NCBI GenBank assembly: GCA_035235625.1
Contig: CP141143.1
Location: forward strand, 31,630,592-31,694,591
Direction of reading: 5' to 3'
Length of the DNA stretch: 64,000 nt
Source of the DNA: Saururus chinensis
Lineage: Eukaryota > Streptophyta > Magnoliopsida > Piperales > Saururaceae
Part shown: positions 48,401-58,685 of the stretch, one piece after another
Layout of the letters: each line of letters begins with the position of its first letter
Position numbering within the stretch: the stretch's first letter is position 1
The notes under the pieces: generated by a model
Databases searched by the model: none
What the model was told of the DNA's origin: nothing
What the model saw: the letters and a program-made list of their open reading frames with translations, nothing else
Translations under genes and position numbers: made by a program

Positions 48401-48747
48401 TTTGTCTATTTCATGGCCGGAAGGCATGGCGTTTATCTGGTCTAATTCCTTTGACTAACAAATTACTTTCTTTGGGCTTGATAACTTTCTTCCAGGTTGA
48501 AAAAATGTTTTCCCTTGAAAGAAATGGAACCAATGTAGAGGTGCGCCTGGTAAATCAACACTTGCACAAGGCCCTTAAAGGCTCGAGTTTTCATATTTTA
48601 GACATCACTCATATGAGCGAGTTTAGAGCAGACGCCCATCCTTCCACTGCGGGTGGCAAGAAACACGAGGATTGCATGCACTGGTGCTTGCCCGGTATCA
48701 CAGATACTTGGAATGATCTGCTTGTTGCAACACTTAACAACTTCTAA
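42349..48747 (+). CDS. Trichome birefringence-like PC-esterase (TBL12/13-like)
   Basis: Type II membrane protein of the TBL/DUF231 family, whose studied members O-acetylate wall polysaccharides in the Golgi. Six exons join in frame with GT-AG introns: 42349-42769, 43257-43434, 45243-45383, 46981-47101, 48250-48384, 48496-48747; 1248 nt, 415 residues. Start MAMKDHKK was chosen because the frame then has a short cytoplasmic tail and one hydrophobic helix at about 22-42; an in-frame ATG at 42283 would add 22 residues. The TBL domain begins with CNFSDGSWV (70-78). The catalytic GDS is at 144-146 ([10 protein letters not shown]), and the partner motif DCMH at 391-394 in [16 protein letters not shown] spans the exon 3/4 junction. 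Length and key residues are normal. From memory the closest Arabidopsis relatives are TBL12/TBL13; the substrate cannot be told from sequence. Confidence 0.93.
43435..45242. other. TBL intron 2 (1.8 kb)
   Basis: The intron begins GTAAGA and ends TTATCAG. It is long compared with the others and has open stretches on both strands at 44019-44366 and 44536-44817 without recognisable domains. It may contain an old insertion, but no ends or duplications were found. Confidence 0.6.
45390..45433 (+). repeat. (TC)n(AC)n compound microsatellite
   Basis: A CT run of about 13 units is followed directly by an AC run of about 9 units, just inside intron 3 of the TBL gene, a few bases past the splice donor at 45384. 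Confidence 0.95.
46676..46693. repeat. LINE target duplication, left
   Basis: Matches 46878-46895 in 17 of 18 positions. Confidence 0.8.
46694..46877 (+). mobile_element. 5'-truncated LINE (RTE-like) in TBL intron 3
   Basis: The frame [17 protein letters not shown] is the conserved end of a plant LINE ORF. It is followed by GTCGCCAACCCCAAATTGTTGG and a TTATGATTATAATTATGAT tail, as in plant RTE-type LINEs. The body is only 184 bp. An 18-bp target duplication with one mismatch flanks it: GATTTAGGGCAGCCAAGT at 46676-46693 and GATTTAGGGTAGCCAAGT at 46878-46895. A severe 5' truncation is normal for LINEs. The insertion lies in intron 3 and should be removed by splicing. Confidence 0.85.
46878..46895. 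repeat. LINE target duplication, right
   Basis: Matches 46676-46693 in 17 of 18 positions. Its first bases merge with the ATTATGAT tail. Confidence 0.8.
47566..47794. mobile_element. Stowaway-like MITE in TBL intron 4
   Basis: The left end CTCCCTCCTTCCCTCATTAA follows a TA, and the inner part CCCTCATTAATAGCT pairs with AGCTATTAATAAGGG near the right end (47759-47773). CTCCCTCC ends and TA duplications are typical of Stowaway (Tc1/mariner) MITEs. The outermost right end is degenerate (CAGTGAG before TA), so the exact border is uncertain. Confidence 0.5.
48385..48495 (+). other. TBL intron 5: short, in frame, no stop
   Basis: This 111-nt intron begins GTTGGG and ends TTCCAG, and reads open in the coding frame, so the exon 5 and exon 6 frames are continuous through it. 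Removal gives PILPQQVEKMF, which agrees with related TBL proteins; retention would add 37 residues. The donor is weak after CAG. Confidence 0.75.
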
Positions 48748-49049
48748 GGCTGCATTTCAACTTCGTTGATCTTCCTGGTCAATTTTGTTAATGGGTTATG
48801 TACTTGTCAGTGTATTGTGAATATAAACAATTTTTTGTCAGGAATATCAACGGCAGCTCAATGAACTACAAAATTCCGACTTATTGATCAGCAAAAGCAT
48901 ATAGGACAGTTATATCTCAAATTCAACGGGAAGGTTAATTCCCACGCCATCAGTTATACCTATCTAAAAAAATCAGTGCAAGTTTACAATATGTTCATCA
49001 AATCAATCGAATGCAATCAACACATCACCTTGAAGAGGTCACCAGAAGA
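48748..49049 (+). other. TBL 3'UTR and flank
   Basis: The stop TAA is at 48745-48747. TTGTTAATGGG and AATATAAAC phrases follow at about 48786-48830, possible polyadenylation elements. No other gene is visible. Confidence 0.4.
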
Positions 49050-49051
49050 TA

Positions 49052-49136
49052 CTCCCGCTATCCCACAATATGTGTCCTATTTGATTGCTTGAATTTTGAA
49101 AAGTTAAATAGGATGCTTATTGTGGGACAGAGGGAG
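49052..49136. mobile_element. Very short Stowaway-like MITE
   Basis: The ends CTCCCGCTATCCCACAATA and TATTGTGGGACAGAGGGAG are inverted repeats with two mismatches. TA flanks both sides (49050-49051 and 49137-49138). At 85 bp it is little more than its two arms. It lies about 300 bp past the TBL stop codon, so it could be in the 3'UTR or just outside it. Confidence 0.85.
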
Positions 49137-49479
49137 TATATTAAGAATGTATTCACACGAAGTTGGTTCGTAATTTGAATGGTTGATATCAGGCTGGGAA
49201 CCTCTGCATGTTGCCTACGCTCGACGACTTGCCACTTTCCTTACAAATTTCGAACTCAACCGTAAGATCTAAATCGTTATTGCTGGGTGAACCCCGTGCC
49301 AAGCTTGATCAGGTGTTGTAGCAAATTAACCTGCATAAATACATGTATGGTAAATACATGGTAGTGAGAAAGAGAATAGTATTGATGGACCGTTTAACAA
49401 GAGACCTCAACATGCTTTACATTCCTGTGCGACCAGGTTATGACGAGCATCTGCATGGACATATCCTTGCTTTGGTGAA

Positions 49480-50170
49480 TTATGTTAACAATTATATTTT
49501 TTTTATTTTTAAACTATCTTTTTCACTTGTAAGCTACCAATGTGTCGGTTCTTGCTTTGGTAGACTATGTTTACAATTGTTGGTAGGCATCAACGTGTCA
49601 ATAGTCACGTCAATGAAACCGTAAGTTGCCGTTATTACATAAATTGTGAGAAGCTTTGCAGTTTTGGACTCTTTGCACAGTCGTGCCCTATTTAAAGAGA
49701 GAAAATCACATGATTTCAGGTTTTGAAGAGGTATCTATGGAGTTGAAATGTGAATGGAGCATTCGGGAGCAAAGCAGCAGAGGACTTGCATGTAAAATTT
49801 GTGAAAAATTACTGAGCCTTTTTAATTTTGAGGATAAAATTCTTCTTAAGGGGCGAAGAATATGACATTCCTATTTTTCAAAAAAATTTATTTTTAAAGT
49901 ATCTTTTCGCTGGTATGTGTCAATGCTTGCATCAGTCAATTGTGTTTACAACTGTTGGTAGCTATCAACCATCAATGGTCATGTCAGTGAAACCACAAAT
50001 TATGGTTATTTTGGAAAATAGTGGGAAGTTTTACCATTTTAGTTTCTTTGGATAGTTATGCCTTATTTAAAGGGAGGGAACTACGGGATTTCGGGTTTTG
50101 GGGAGGTCTATGTGGAGTCCAAACACAAGTGGGGCATTCGGGAGTGAAGTAGTAGAGGACTCACACCAGG
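49480..50170 (+). repeat. Diverged direct duplication, two ~300-bp units
   Basis: Unit 1 (about 49480-49790) and unit 2 (about 49875-50165) align in the same order: a T-rich start, ACAATTGTTGGTAGGCATCAA against ACAACTGTTGGTAGCTATCAA, GTCACGTCAATGAAACC against GTCATGTCAGTGAAACC, CCCTATTTAAAGAGAG against GCCTTATTTAAAGGGAG, then GGAGCATTCGGGAGCAAAG against GGGGCATTCGGGAGTGAAG. Each unit has a TATTTAAA box. No coding function is visible. This could be a decayed pair of terminal repeats or a tandem duplication. Confidence 0.8.
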
Positions 50171-50522
50171 AAGAGAGTTTCATGCGGATTCAAGATCAAA
50201 TTGCACCCTTTTTCTTTGTTTAATCATTTGATTTACAAGATCTTTATTTCCCCTTGAGTTATTGACATGTTTAAATGTATGCATCGGAGTTTTCTCCAAA
50301 GATTCTCTCTTATGTAGTGCAATAATGGTAATTTCATTGTATGATGGTTTTGTAGCCCATCTTTTAATATAAACTATATAGAACTTGATAATGGTAAATG
50401 TTTTACTCTATATTTGTTGAAAGAAATTATTCAAAGAACCAATATGGTCTCTGTTTATTTTCTTCTTGACCATCAGTATGATGACTGACATGTCGATGAT
50501 TATATCAATGAAGGGAGGAAGA

Positions 50523-50527
50523 TGAAT
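50523..50527. repeat. Target duplication TGAAT, left
   Basis: Matches 60465-60469 exactly and abuts the TG of the 5' LTR. Confidence 0.9.
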
Positions 50528-52098
50528 TGTGACAATCTAGATATTAGGTACGTTATACTATTAGAATTTTAATATATTAATAGAGTATTACTTTGAATAT
50601 TGTACCTAAAGAGATGTTGTATAACTCTAAAAACCGAACATAAAGGTTTTTAAATCATTTGAATCGGAGGTGGTGACCGTATGTAGCGATCGTAGGAGCA
50701 CGCGTCGTAAGCTGGCCTATGATGAAACGATTGTAAAACCTATCATTGAGTGGTATTGTTTTGAAGGGCTCATCTATACGAGTCCATTGGTACCAAGAAT
50801 GTATAATTCCGATGTATAGGTAAAAAGTTAGAACGATTTAAAGTTTTGAAAAAAAAGAAAAAATAAATAATATTATTTTATTGTCAGCTGACACAAGGAT
50901 TGCATCAGCAGATAATGATGCGCACGATGTCGCACGGTTTGATCGCGCGATGTGGCATCACATAGTTTGCCCGTGCACGGGGCTGCACTGTGTGGTGTAC
51001 CCACGACGCGGGACCGCGCAACACACGGAACCCCCCTGCTGGGTTCCGCGTTACCATGTGGAACAGTGTGGCATGCAGTGCCACTGCGCGATGTGATGTG
51101 GACACACATCATGCATCGCACGGTCCGCTCCCACTATATATACCATCCAGATTTCATTTTTACTATTCACTTCTACCACAGTCAAAACTTCTGATCCTCC
51201 ATTCTGAGTAGTTTTAAGTCCGATTCGACCCATTTAAAAGGCGTTTCTAACTAAATCGAAGGTGCCAGACGCTATGACGGGGCTGAATTTTCCATGCAAG
51301 CTCTTTAGAGCCACAAACTTTATACCCCAATTCTAAGGTAGGGGGTCTTAAACTCTAGTCTATGCTCTGCTTCACCTACTGTTTTATGGAGTATTTTTAT
51401 GCCACCATGCTTCTGTGCTTATGTTTTCAGAAGAAATGCTTTACGTATATCTAATTTTATTTTATCTGGATAGTTCGAGGGTTATACCGAGGACTATATC
51501 ATTCTGGATACCTATCGAGGAAATTATCGGTATCTGGCGCGCATACATAGGTATGGAGTGTCATGGGGAAATTCCTGCCTTTTGAGCTTCCTGATGCCCC
51601 ATGAGTATCGGAGGAACGCCGTTCGGTATCATAGCTGTGAATTTATCATCATTGGATGAACCGATGTTTTCTGAAATTATTTCTGAATCTGTTCTGTTTA
51701 GCAAAAGAAAAATTATTAGTATCTTTTATGTAGCAGTACATTAGATTTTAATTCCACCTACTAAGTATATAAATACTCACCTACCCCTAAATTCTGCAGG
51801 TAGTAAAACCAATCCGGAGGTGTCTACGGAGGAACTGTCTACATAGTTTCAATTTTTATCAATATTTTGTAATATTATGACTGTTATAAAAGGCTTGATA
51901 GGCCTATATTTTGTAATATAACTGTTCTACATACAGTGTAGTTGGACTAGTTCCCGTTTTATTGTGACATGTAATATTAGCTGTACATCAACTCCGTGTA
52001 GTAAATGTTTATGTGTTGTATTGTGTCCAGAAGGTCTGCCGTCACATAATATTAAATATGCATGTTATGGCATAGATTAATATATGACGGATGCCACA
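50528..52098 (+). repeat. 5' LTR of the Ty3/gypsy element
   Basis: 1571 bp from TGTGACAATC to ATGCCACA. It holds a GC-rich, CpG-rich U3 block (about 50915-51125), a TATATATA box at 51135-51142, and a hairpin-like motif CTAAGTATATAAATACTCAC at 51761-51780, about 320 bp before the end. Compared with the 3' LTR it lacks about 35 bp near its 3' end (after CGTCAC at 52031-52036) and has a longer GC-rich block. Confidence 0.92.
51135..51142 (+). promoter_or_regulatory. LTR TATA box
   Basis: TATATATA in the context CACTATATATACCATCCAG just after the GC-rich U3 block. The same box with nearly the same context is at 59446-59453 in the 3' LTR. The conserved position suggests the promoter of the element. 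Confidence 0.65.
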
Positions 52099-52100
52099 CT

Positions 52101-52112
52101 TGGTATCGAAGC
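52101..52112 (+). other. Primer-binding site, initiator-Met-tRNA type
   Basis: TGGTATCGAAGC matches the canonical TGGTATCAGAGC at 10 of 12 positions. It begins two bases after the 5' LTR end, the expected spacing. Confidence 0.8.
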
Positions 52113-52258
52113 ACTTGACTCCACTAGTTGTAGATCAGTCATAACAAAATCTATATAGATATCTATAGATATAATACCATTGTAATTATATTCAATGTTT
52201 GCTTGATTCAATGATATATTTTATTTCATATTTTATGTTTTGAATGGTAATTTAGTTA

Positions 52259-53082
52259 ATGGGAAAATTGAAAATGAAACTTATTTCGGGCTCTTTATAT
52301 CATATGTCAGCTCGAAAACCACCACCAAGAAAAGCCAAAAAGAATCACACTATGGCAGACTCCTCAACTAATTCAGAAATTACTACTGCCCTTCCCCAGA
52401 ATAGCAATGATATCCAGGAGGTAGTTAATATTCCTGACACTCCCCTCTTGATAGATGAGGTAGATATTGTAATCAACATTTCTGACTCAACTATCGAGAT
52501 TGAGGATAGTGAGGAAGAAAACTCAGTAGAAGATGAACCAGTGGAGGAAGACCCGTTGGAGGAGGTCCGTTAGAGGAAGACTAGTTGGAAGAGGATCCAG
52601 TGGAGGAAGACCCGTCGGAGGAGGATCCAATAGAAGAGGAACCATTGGAAGGGAATCTAGTGGAAGAGGAACCATTGGAGGTAGATCCAATGGATGACCA
52701 GTATTATTGGAACGACATGATAATTAATGTTCCAGAGACAGAGGAGGGGGAGATAATTGAAAATGTGGGCGAAGAGGAGATGATGGTAGTCCAAGAAGAG
52801 GAAGCTGTGAGGGAAAATGTTATTAGGGGGGAAGGGATACATAACCCTATGAGAGACGTCTATCTGAACCTCTTGACTCCAGAAGCGGAAGAAATGGCGG
52901 AAGCGGAGAATGCACAGTGGGGAGATAGGAGAAAAGGCATAGTATGGTACATAGATCAACTGCTAGAAATCTGTGTACTGCGTGAGCAGAGAGGGCATAA
53001 CTTCTGTCAGTGCCCATGGTACACAGAACCATTACCTAAACTATGTCCTATCCGTGAGAAGGACAGACACTACTTATTCTAG
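52259..53082 (+). pseudogene. Accessory acidic ORF upstream of gag
   Basis: Two frames that were probably one: 52259-52573 (starting MGKLKMKLISG) and 52585-53082, split by a frameshift near 52565. The middle part is built of (V/L/I)EE(D/E)P repeats encoded by a minisatellite of about 15-bp units (about 52540-52690). The C-terminal part has no known domain but ends in a Cys-containing segment (FCQCPWYTEPLPKLCPIR). It lies between the primer site and gag, where most plant Ty3/gypsy elements have only an untranslated leader. No function is assigned. Confidence 0.6.
52540..52690 (+). repeat. Minisatellite coding (V/L)EEDP repeats
   Basis: Imperfect 12-18-bp units of the type GTGGAGGAAGACCCG, TTGGAGGAGG, GTGGAAGAGGAACCA. 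They encode Val/Leu-Glu-Glu-Asp/Glu-Pro repeats. The frameshift that splits the accessory ORF lies inside the array, which suits slippage during replication. Confidence 0.8.
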
Positions 53083-53367
53083 TGCCCATATTGGAAATTT
53101 TTTCCTTAAACATCTGAATGCGTGTGGTTGTGCTTGTTTTTAGTTACAATTGTCAAATGTATGGTTGTGCTTGGTGTGGTTTACAGTTGTCAAGTGTAGT
53201 CGCTACACTTTTGCTGTTTGATGTAAATAGAGTCTTTTGGCTTGACAAGTGTATGTTATACACGTCTTTGGTATGATGTAAGTATGAAACTTGTTATATA
53301 TATATATATATTTAGTTTACAACAAATTTCTTGTGAATTTAAGGTTATCACAATCTGCTAGCTCGAA

Positions 53368-54381
53368 ATGTCTTTTGATAAAGAAGTACAATTGTCTGAC
53401 AATTCTGCTCAAGCCGAGAATGTTGCTCAAAATGCAGTAACACCTGAAAACCACATGGATAATTTTCTTAACTTGATGATTCAATGATTAACTCAACATT
53501 TACAGACTCAAGGATTCTAACCTAGCCTTACCCATTTAAATAACTCTAGAGAACTGACTGAAAGCAGTCATAGTGAAAAGGATAATTTGCTTAAGCAGTT
53601 TAAGAAAATCGCTCCTGAATTTTCTAGAGAAAATGGACCAGAAGCTGCTGAGAAATGGACATTTGAAGTTGAAAGAATTTTTAAAGCATTGAAAGTCCCT
53701 GAAGATAAGAAAGTAGATGTAGCCACTTTCGCTATGACAGGAGAGGCGGCTTTCTGGTGGTCCTCAGCTGAACGTAACTTCTTCCCAAACAGAGAAAATA
53801 TCAAATGGGAAGAATTTAGAACTGTATTGTATGACAAGTATTTTCCTCATGTTTAGGAGAAGAAAGAAAATGAATTTTTGGATCTGTAACAAGGTAACGT
53901 GACCGTCTTTCAGTATGAAAACAAATTTGTTTAGCTACAATGCTTCGCTCCTGAAATCTACTCCATTGAATTAAAAAGAGCCCAAAAGTTTGTTAGAGGT
54001 TTGAATAATGGGCTTCGTAGTCGAATAGTAGGATTTCAACCTACAACGTTGGCTAAAGCTGCAGAATTGGCTTCATTGCTGGAGCAAGAATATCATGAAT
54101 TCCTAACTAAAAAAAAAAATCGTGGACAAGGGAGCAGGATAGAAGATCGGAAAAGAAAAATGGCAGCCCCTAACTAGTTCAATAATAAAAAATTTCAAAG
54201 AATCTCTGGACCACCGCCCCAAAACCAAAAAAAGAAGAAATTAGAGAAGTGCTCCAAATGCAACCTATTTCATCCGGTAGAGATCTGTTACCTTGTTGAA
54301 AAACGATGCTTCGCTTGTGGAGACCATGGGCACAAGATCAAGGAATGCCCCAAAAAGAAGAGCAAGGAAGAAAGCAAGTAG
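53368..54381 (+). pseudogene. Ty3/gypsy gag remnant
   Basis: The frame starts with MSFDKEVQLSDN at 53368. The capsid-type core FKKIAPEFSRENGPEAAEKW and FAMTGEAAFWW (53596-53760) follows, then VFQYENKF and RGLNNGLR, and a zinc knuckle CFACGDHGHKIKEC (about 54307-54348) after a second Cys group CSKCNLFHPVEIC. Stops fall at about 53486, 53519, 53854, 53887 and 54379. The core phrases match the retrotransposon gag family. In an active element gag forms the particle and binds RNA. Confidence 0.85.
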
Positions 54382-54960
54382 GAGCAGAAACCAAAGGCTC
54401 AGGGGCGAGTGTATGCTATTACTGCAGAAGAAGCTCAAACTTCCGCAGGAGTTATACAAGGTATACTTCTAATTTTGGATAAAGTTGCTAAAGTTTTAAT
54501 AGATCCAGGATTGACACATTCTTTCATATCCTGTGACTTGCTTTAAGTACGGATTATCCAGTTATAGAACTAGGATACATCCTAGAAGTGTCAACTCCTG
54601 TAGGAAAAACTTTTATAGCTCAAAACTTTATGCAAGATGTGTCCATGACCTTCGAAAACCAAACATGGAAGGCTAACTTGATACTCTTGAGTATGACTGA
54701 CTACGATGTCATCTTAGGAATGGATTGGTTAGTTGATAATGAAGCATTAGTAGATTGTAAGAAAAAGAAAGGGATATTTAATAATCAAGGAGAAGGAAAA
54801 TGTACCTTTCATGGAAACAGAGAACCTTCAAAAGCATGCATCATTTTTGCTGTAAAGGCACAACACTTGATATCTAGAGGATGTCAAGCATATCTTGCAT
54901 GTATAATCTTGGAAGAATCGTCATCTCCCAAGATAGAGGATATTGAAGTTATAAGGGATT
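54382..54960 (+). pseudogene. Ty3/gypsy aspartic protease remnant
   Basis: The active-site phrase reads VLIDPGLTHSFIS at about 54496-54535, where active enzymes have VLIDSGATHSFIS; the Ser of the Asp-Ser-Gly triad is Pro. The second half with YDVILGMDWL (54702-54731) is in the frame of 54588-55112. A frameshift separates the two parts near 54545. Confidence 0.85.
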
Positions 54961-55765
54961 TTTCAGATATATTTTCGGATGATCTTCCTGGGGTACCACC
55001 AAAGAGAGAGAGAGATTTTAATATTGATTTAATACCAGATACAGAACCTATCTCTAAGGCACCCTATAGAATGGCTCCTACAGAACTAAAAGAATTAAAG
55101 AATCAATTGTAGGAATTATTAAATAAAGGATTCATTAGACCGAATGTCTCACCTTGGGGAGCTCCAATCCTTTTTGTCAGGAAGAAGGATGGATCTTTGA
55201 GACTATGCATAGACTATAGAATGCTTAACTTGGTAACTATCAAGAATAGATATCCTTTATAGATAATTTGTTTGACCAATTACAAGAAGCAAAAGTATTC
55301 TAAAAAATAGATTTAAGATATGGATATCACCATTTGAGAATATGGGATGAAGACATTCCAAAAACAGCATTTCGTACCCGATATGGACACTATGAATTTT
55401 TAGTGATGCCATTCAGATTGACAAATGCTCCTACAACATTTATGGATCTTATGAACCGAGTTTTCCGACCCTATTTGGATAAATTTGTGATTGTTTTTGT
55501 TGATGACATATTAGTCTATTCTTCTACTCTTGTAGAACATCAAGCACACTTACAAATAGTTCTTCAAACTCTGAGAGACCATCACCTATATGATATATTA
55601 AGTAAGTGTGAGTTTTGGTTGGACAAAGTTGTGTTCTTGGGTCATGTCATTTCTAACCAAGGAATATCAGTAGATCCTGCCAAGATCGAAGCAATTTTGA
55701 AATGGGAAAGACCCAAAATTATCACAAAAATTAGAAGTTTCTTAGGACTTGCTGGTTACTATTGA
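54961..55765 (+). pseudogene. Ty3/gypsy reverse transcriptase remnant
   Basis: The linker IFSDDLPGVPP leads into RT with [21 protein letters not shown] and [11 protein letters not shown] (about 55128-55230). A stop or frameshift follows near 55257. Then come [15 protein letters not shown] and the catalytic FVDDILVYS with both Asp codons (55502-55507). FLGHVIS and FLGLAGYY follow, with a stop right after. Catalytic residues remain, but the frame is broken. Confidence 0.88.
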
Positions 55766-56035
55766 AGGTTTATACAAGGCTTCTCAAGCATAGCTTTACC
55801 TTTAACAAAGCTAACCAGAAAAGGAGTGAAATTTTTATGGAATGAGGAATGTGAGAAGGCATTTCAAGAGTTGAAAATAAAATTAACCACCACCCCAGTT
55901 TTATCCTTACCAAATAGTAGTGGAGGGTTTGTAATTTATAGTGATGCCTCAAGAATGGATCTTGGATGCGTTTTGATGCAAAATGAGAAATTAATAGCCT
56001 ATGCTTCAAGACAATTAAAGAAGCATGAAGGTAAT
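55766..56035 (+). pseudogene. RNase H, first part (split by insertion)
   Basis: After a stop at 55763-55765 the frame continues with the FIQGFSSIA phrase, then [17 protein letters not shown] and [13 protein letters not shown]. This is the start of the RNase H domain of Ty3/gypsy elements, with the Asp of YSDAS. It is cut after GGTAAT by the nested solo LTR and resumes at 57396. Confidence 0.88.
56031..56035. repeat. Target duplication GTAAT, left of solo LTR
   Basis: Matches 57391-57395 exactly. Confidence 0.85.
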
Positions 56036-57390
56036 TGATCGTTTATAATTAAACCCTTTGCAAGTGTATAAGGTAATTGTACTAGGATAAGTATTTAAGG
56101 GTTGTCCAACCTCAGGGACGGATGGGTTATTACTAAATCTAAAGAGGAATTTGCTGATTAAAAACTAAAACAAACTTAAACTTAAATTAAGCAAAAGAAA
56201 GAAATCAACTAATTTAAAAGCAAGAGATTAATTCGATGGAATTTACTTAGGAAATTGAATCCACTATAGAACCATAACAATTCCTTAACTTTTAATTTAA
56301 ATCTAGTGTGAACATGAACAAGTATTCTCAGCTACAAGCTAGAATTACTCCAAAAAGAATCATTAATTAACTTCCATGGCATGAACTATCTTCGACAATA
56401 GCACGAATCATCTACACTAAACTAGCTATAGGCATGACCCGTCTAATCTTAGAATAACTCATCCAAGTCATTAATTATCTGAAAATTAAAACTATTGTAT
56501 GACCATCTCATCTAAATCACAAAAATTAGAATTGATGCAAATATCAAAACCATATCAATCTATCATCTACAAGACAATAAATCAACATAGATTTGAATAA
56601 ACATGAAAAGCTCTTCCATTAAAAAGGAAATCCATATCATATAATTGTCATCATTCACAACTGAGATCTAAATTTAAAAGAAAAGAAACTGAAACTTATC
56701 TATAGCTTCATCAACTCCTAAGTAAAAGAAAAGTCTAGCCTTCCATTGTAGAAGAAAGCACTTGAATCTCCATTAAAAGCTTTGAGTTCTCTTCCATCTT
56801 CTTCTTCCTTTTTCTCCTCCTAAAATCTATTGGAATCCTCCCAATTTTAAGCCAAATATGTCTTTTTATAGGCATAAGTTCCGTAGGAAGAAGTCCAATA
56901 TGAAAAGGATTGGAATTTGGGTCAAACAAGGAAACTGCACGTTATGCCGATCGATCGCCCTGCATGCCCGATCGATCGGCTACACTGTTTTTGTTTTTCT
57001 GGATAGTTCATATCCTGTTCATTAAGCTTTCCTTCATGTCCATATTAATTTCTAACTTGTTTATAACTCCGAAAAGTTGTCCAAATCACTTTAAAGCATG
57101 TGAAGACTATTTTTAATCATTTCAAACATCGTCCAAGTACTTCGATAAGTGCACTTTACCTACAAAACATAAAATACCATATTTTAGACATGTAGAATAT
57201 AATTAAAATTCTAACTTTGTTTAAATACACATCTAAACTACTAATAACTACAAAATTATTAATAATTAAACTAAAATACTAATATCTATTTTAATCTAAA
57301 TAAACTATAAATAACACTAAATTAACCTAATCTATACTAGCAAATAAGGTAAAAAGGCATATAAAATAAATATAGATTTCATACTTATCA
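56036..57390 (+). mobile_element. Nested solo LTR in RNase H
   Basis: 1355 bp from TGATCGTTTATAATTAAACC to ATACTTATCA, so it has TGAT/ATCA ends. It is flanked by GTAAT at 56031-56035 and 57391-57395. Removing it with one GTAAT restores the host reading frame exactly (GGT AAT then TAC CAC). There is no internal coding region. Near the left end is the phrase CAACCTCAGGGACGGATGGG, similar to one common in plant LTRs, and near 56945-56985 it carries two CGATCGATCG palindromes. It inserted after the host element. The family is unknown. Confidence 0.85.
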
Positions 57391-57395
57391 GTAAT
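57391..57395. repeat. Target duplication GTAAT, right of solo LTR
   Basis: Matches 56031-56035 exactly. Confidence 0.85.
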
Positions 57396-57896
57396 TACCA
57401 CATTCATGACCTTGAATTAGCAGCAGTGGTTTTTGCCTTAAAACTTTGGAGACAGTATTTATATGGAGAGAAATTTGAAGTGTTTACAAATCATGAGAGT
57501 TTGAAGTACATTTTCTCTCAAAGGGATTTAAATTTAAGGCAAAGACGATAAATTGAATACTTGAATGATTATGACTTTTCTATGCAATATCACCCAGGAA
57601 AAGCCAATGTAGTGGCCGATGCCTTGAATAGGAAGGCCACAGGGATGACAGCTCAAATATTGATAAAAGAATGGAAATTGATGGAAGAAGTAATAGCTGT
57701 ACAACTTCAACAATCAGGAAATAAGAAAGGATTCATAGCTAATCTACAAATAAAATTGGAATTAATTGAGCGCATTTTGGAGGCACAAAAAGAGGATGTA
57801 GAAGTACAAACTCTCTTAAATAAGCTTGACTTTAATAGACGTCCTAATGATGGAATAAGATTTAAAGAACGGTTAGTAGTTTATGCAGTACCTTAA
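57396..57896 (+). pseudogene. RNase H, second part, and linker
   Basis: The frame resumes with [20 protein letters not shown] and [14 protein letters not shown]. The usual Asp of TDH is Asn (TNHESL). It then continues to SMQYHPGKANVVADALNRK, the conserved end of RNase H, and a linker with helical composition. A stop at about 57548 breaks the frame. Confidence 0.85.
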
Positions 57897-58685
57897 TTAA
57901 AACAAGAATTATTGCATGAAGCTCACAGGTCTCAATACACTATTCACCTAGGAGGAACAAAAATGTATCAAGACCTCAAAAGAAGTTTTTGGTGGAAAGG
58001 AATGAAGAGGGACATCGCAGAATTTGTCTCTAAATGCTTGACTTGTTAGCAAGTCAAAGCAGAGTGTCCGAAACCATTAAGTACTCTTCAGCCAATTGAA
58101 ATTCTAGAATGGAAATGGGAACACATTTCGATGCATTTTGTTTTAGGATTACCCAAGACATCAGCTGGTCATGACTCTATTTGGGTCATAGTGGATAGAC
58201 TTATTAAGAGTGCTCATTTTCTCCCTTTAAAGAAATCTTAGACATTGAATGTTTTGGCCAAACTGTATATAAAAGAAATTGTGAGTCAGCATGGTGTACC
58301 CTTATCGATCATTTCAGATCGAGACAGTTGGTTCACTTCACACTTTTGGCTGAGACTTCAAGAAGAATTGGGAACAAGTCTCAGATTTAGTACAACATTT
58401 CATCCACAAACCGATGGTCAATCTGAACGGACTATTCAGACATTAGAAGACATGTTGCGGGCATGTGCTATAGATTGGAAAGGTAACTACGATGAACACT
58501 TGCCATTAATTGAATTTTCTTATAATAATAGTTATCATTCCAGTATTGGTATGACACCATATGAAGCTCTTTACGAACGACCCTGTCGATCCCCAGCTTG
58601 TTGGAATGAAGCTGGAGAAAGAAAATTAGTAAAATCAGAACTCTTACAACAATGTGTGGATAAGGTAAAACTCATACAGAGTTGA
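57897..58685 (+). pseudogene. Ty3/gypsy integrase remnant
   Basis: The zinc finger shows H...H (HRSQYTIHLGG) and C..C (CLTC). The core begins WEHISMHFVLGLP, where active enzymes have MDFV, so the first Asp of the DDE triad is His. The second Asp (ISDRDSWF) and the Glu (GQSERTIQTLEDMLRAC) are present. Stops occur after CLTC and KKS. The protein ends at 58683-58685. Confidence 0.88.

Noticed and set aside
50881-51233. Several overlapping frames in the LTR GC-rich block
   Set aside because: They occur on both strands of the U3 region, are not conserved between the two LTRs, and have no domain.
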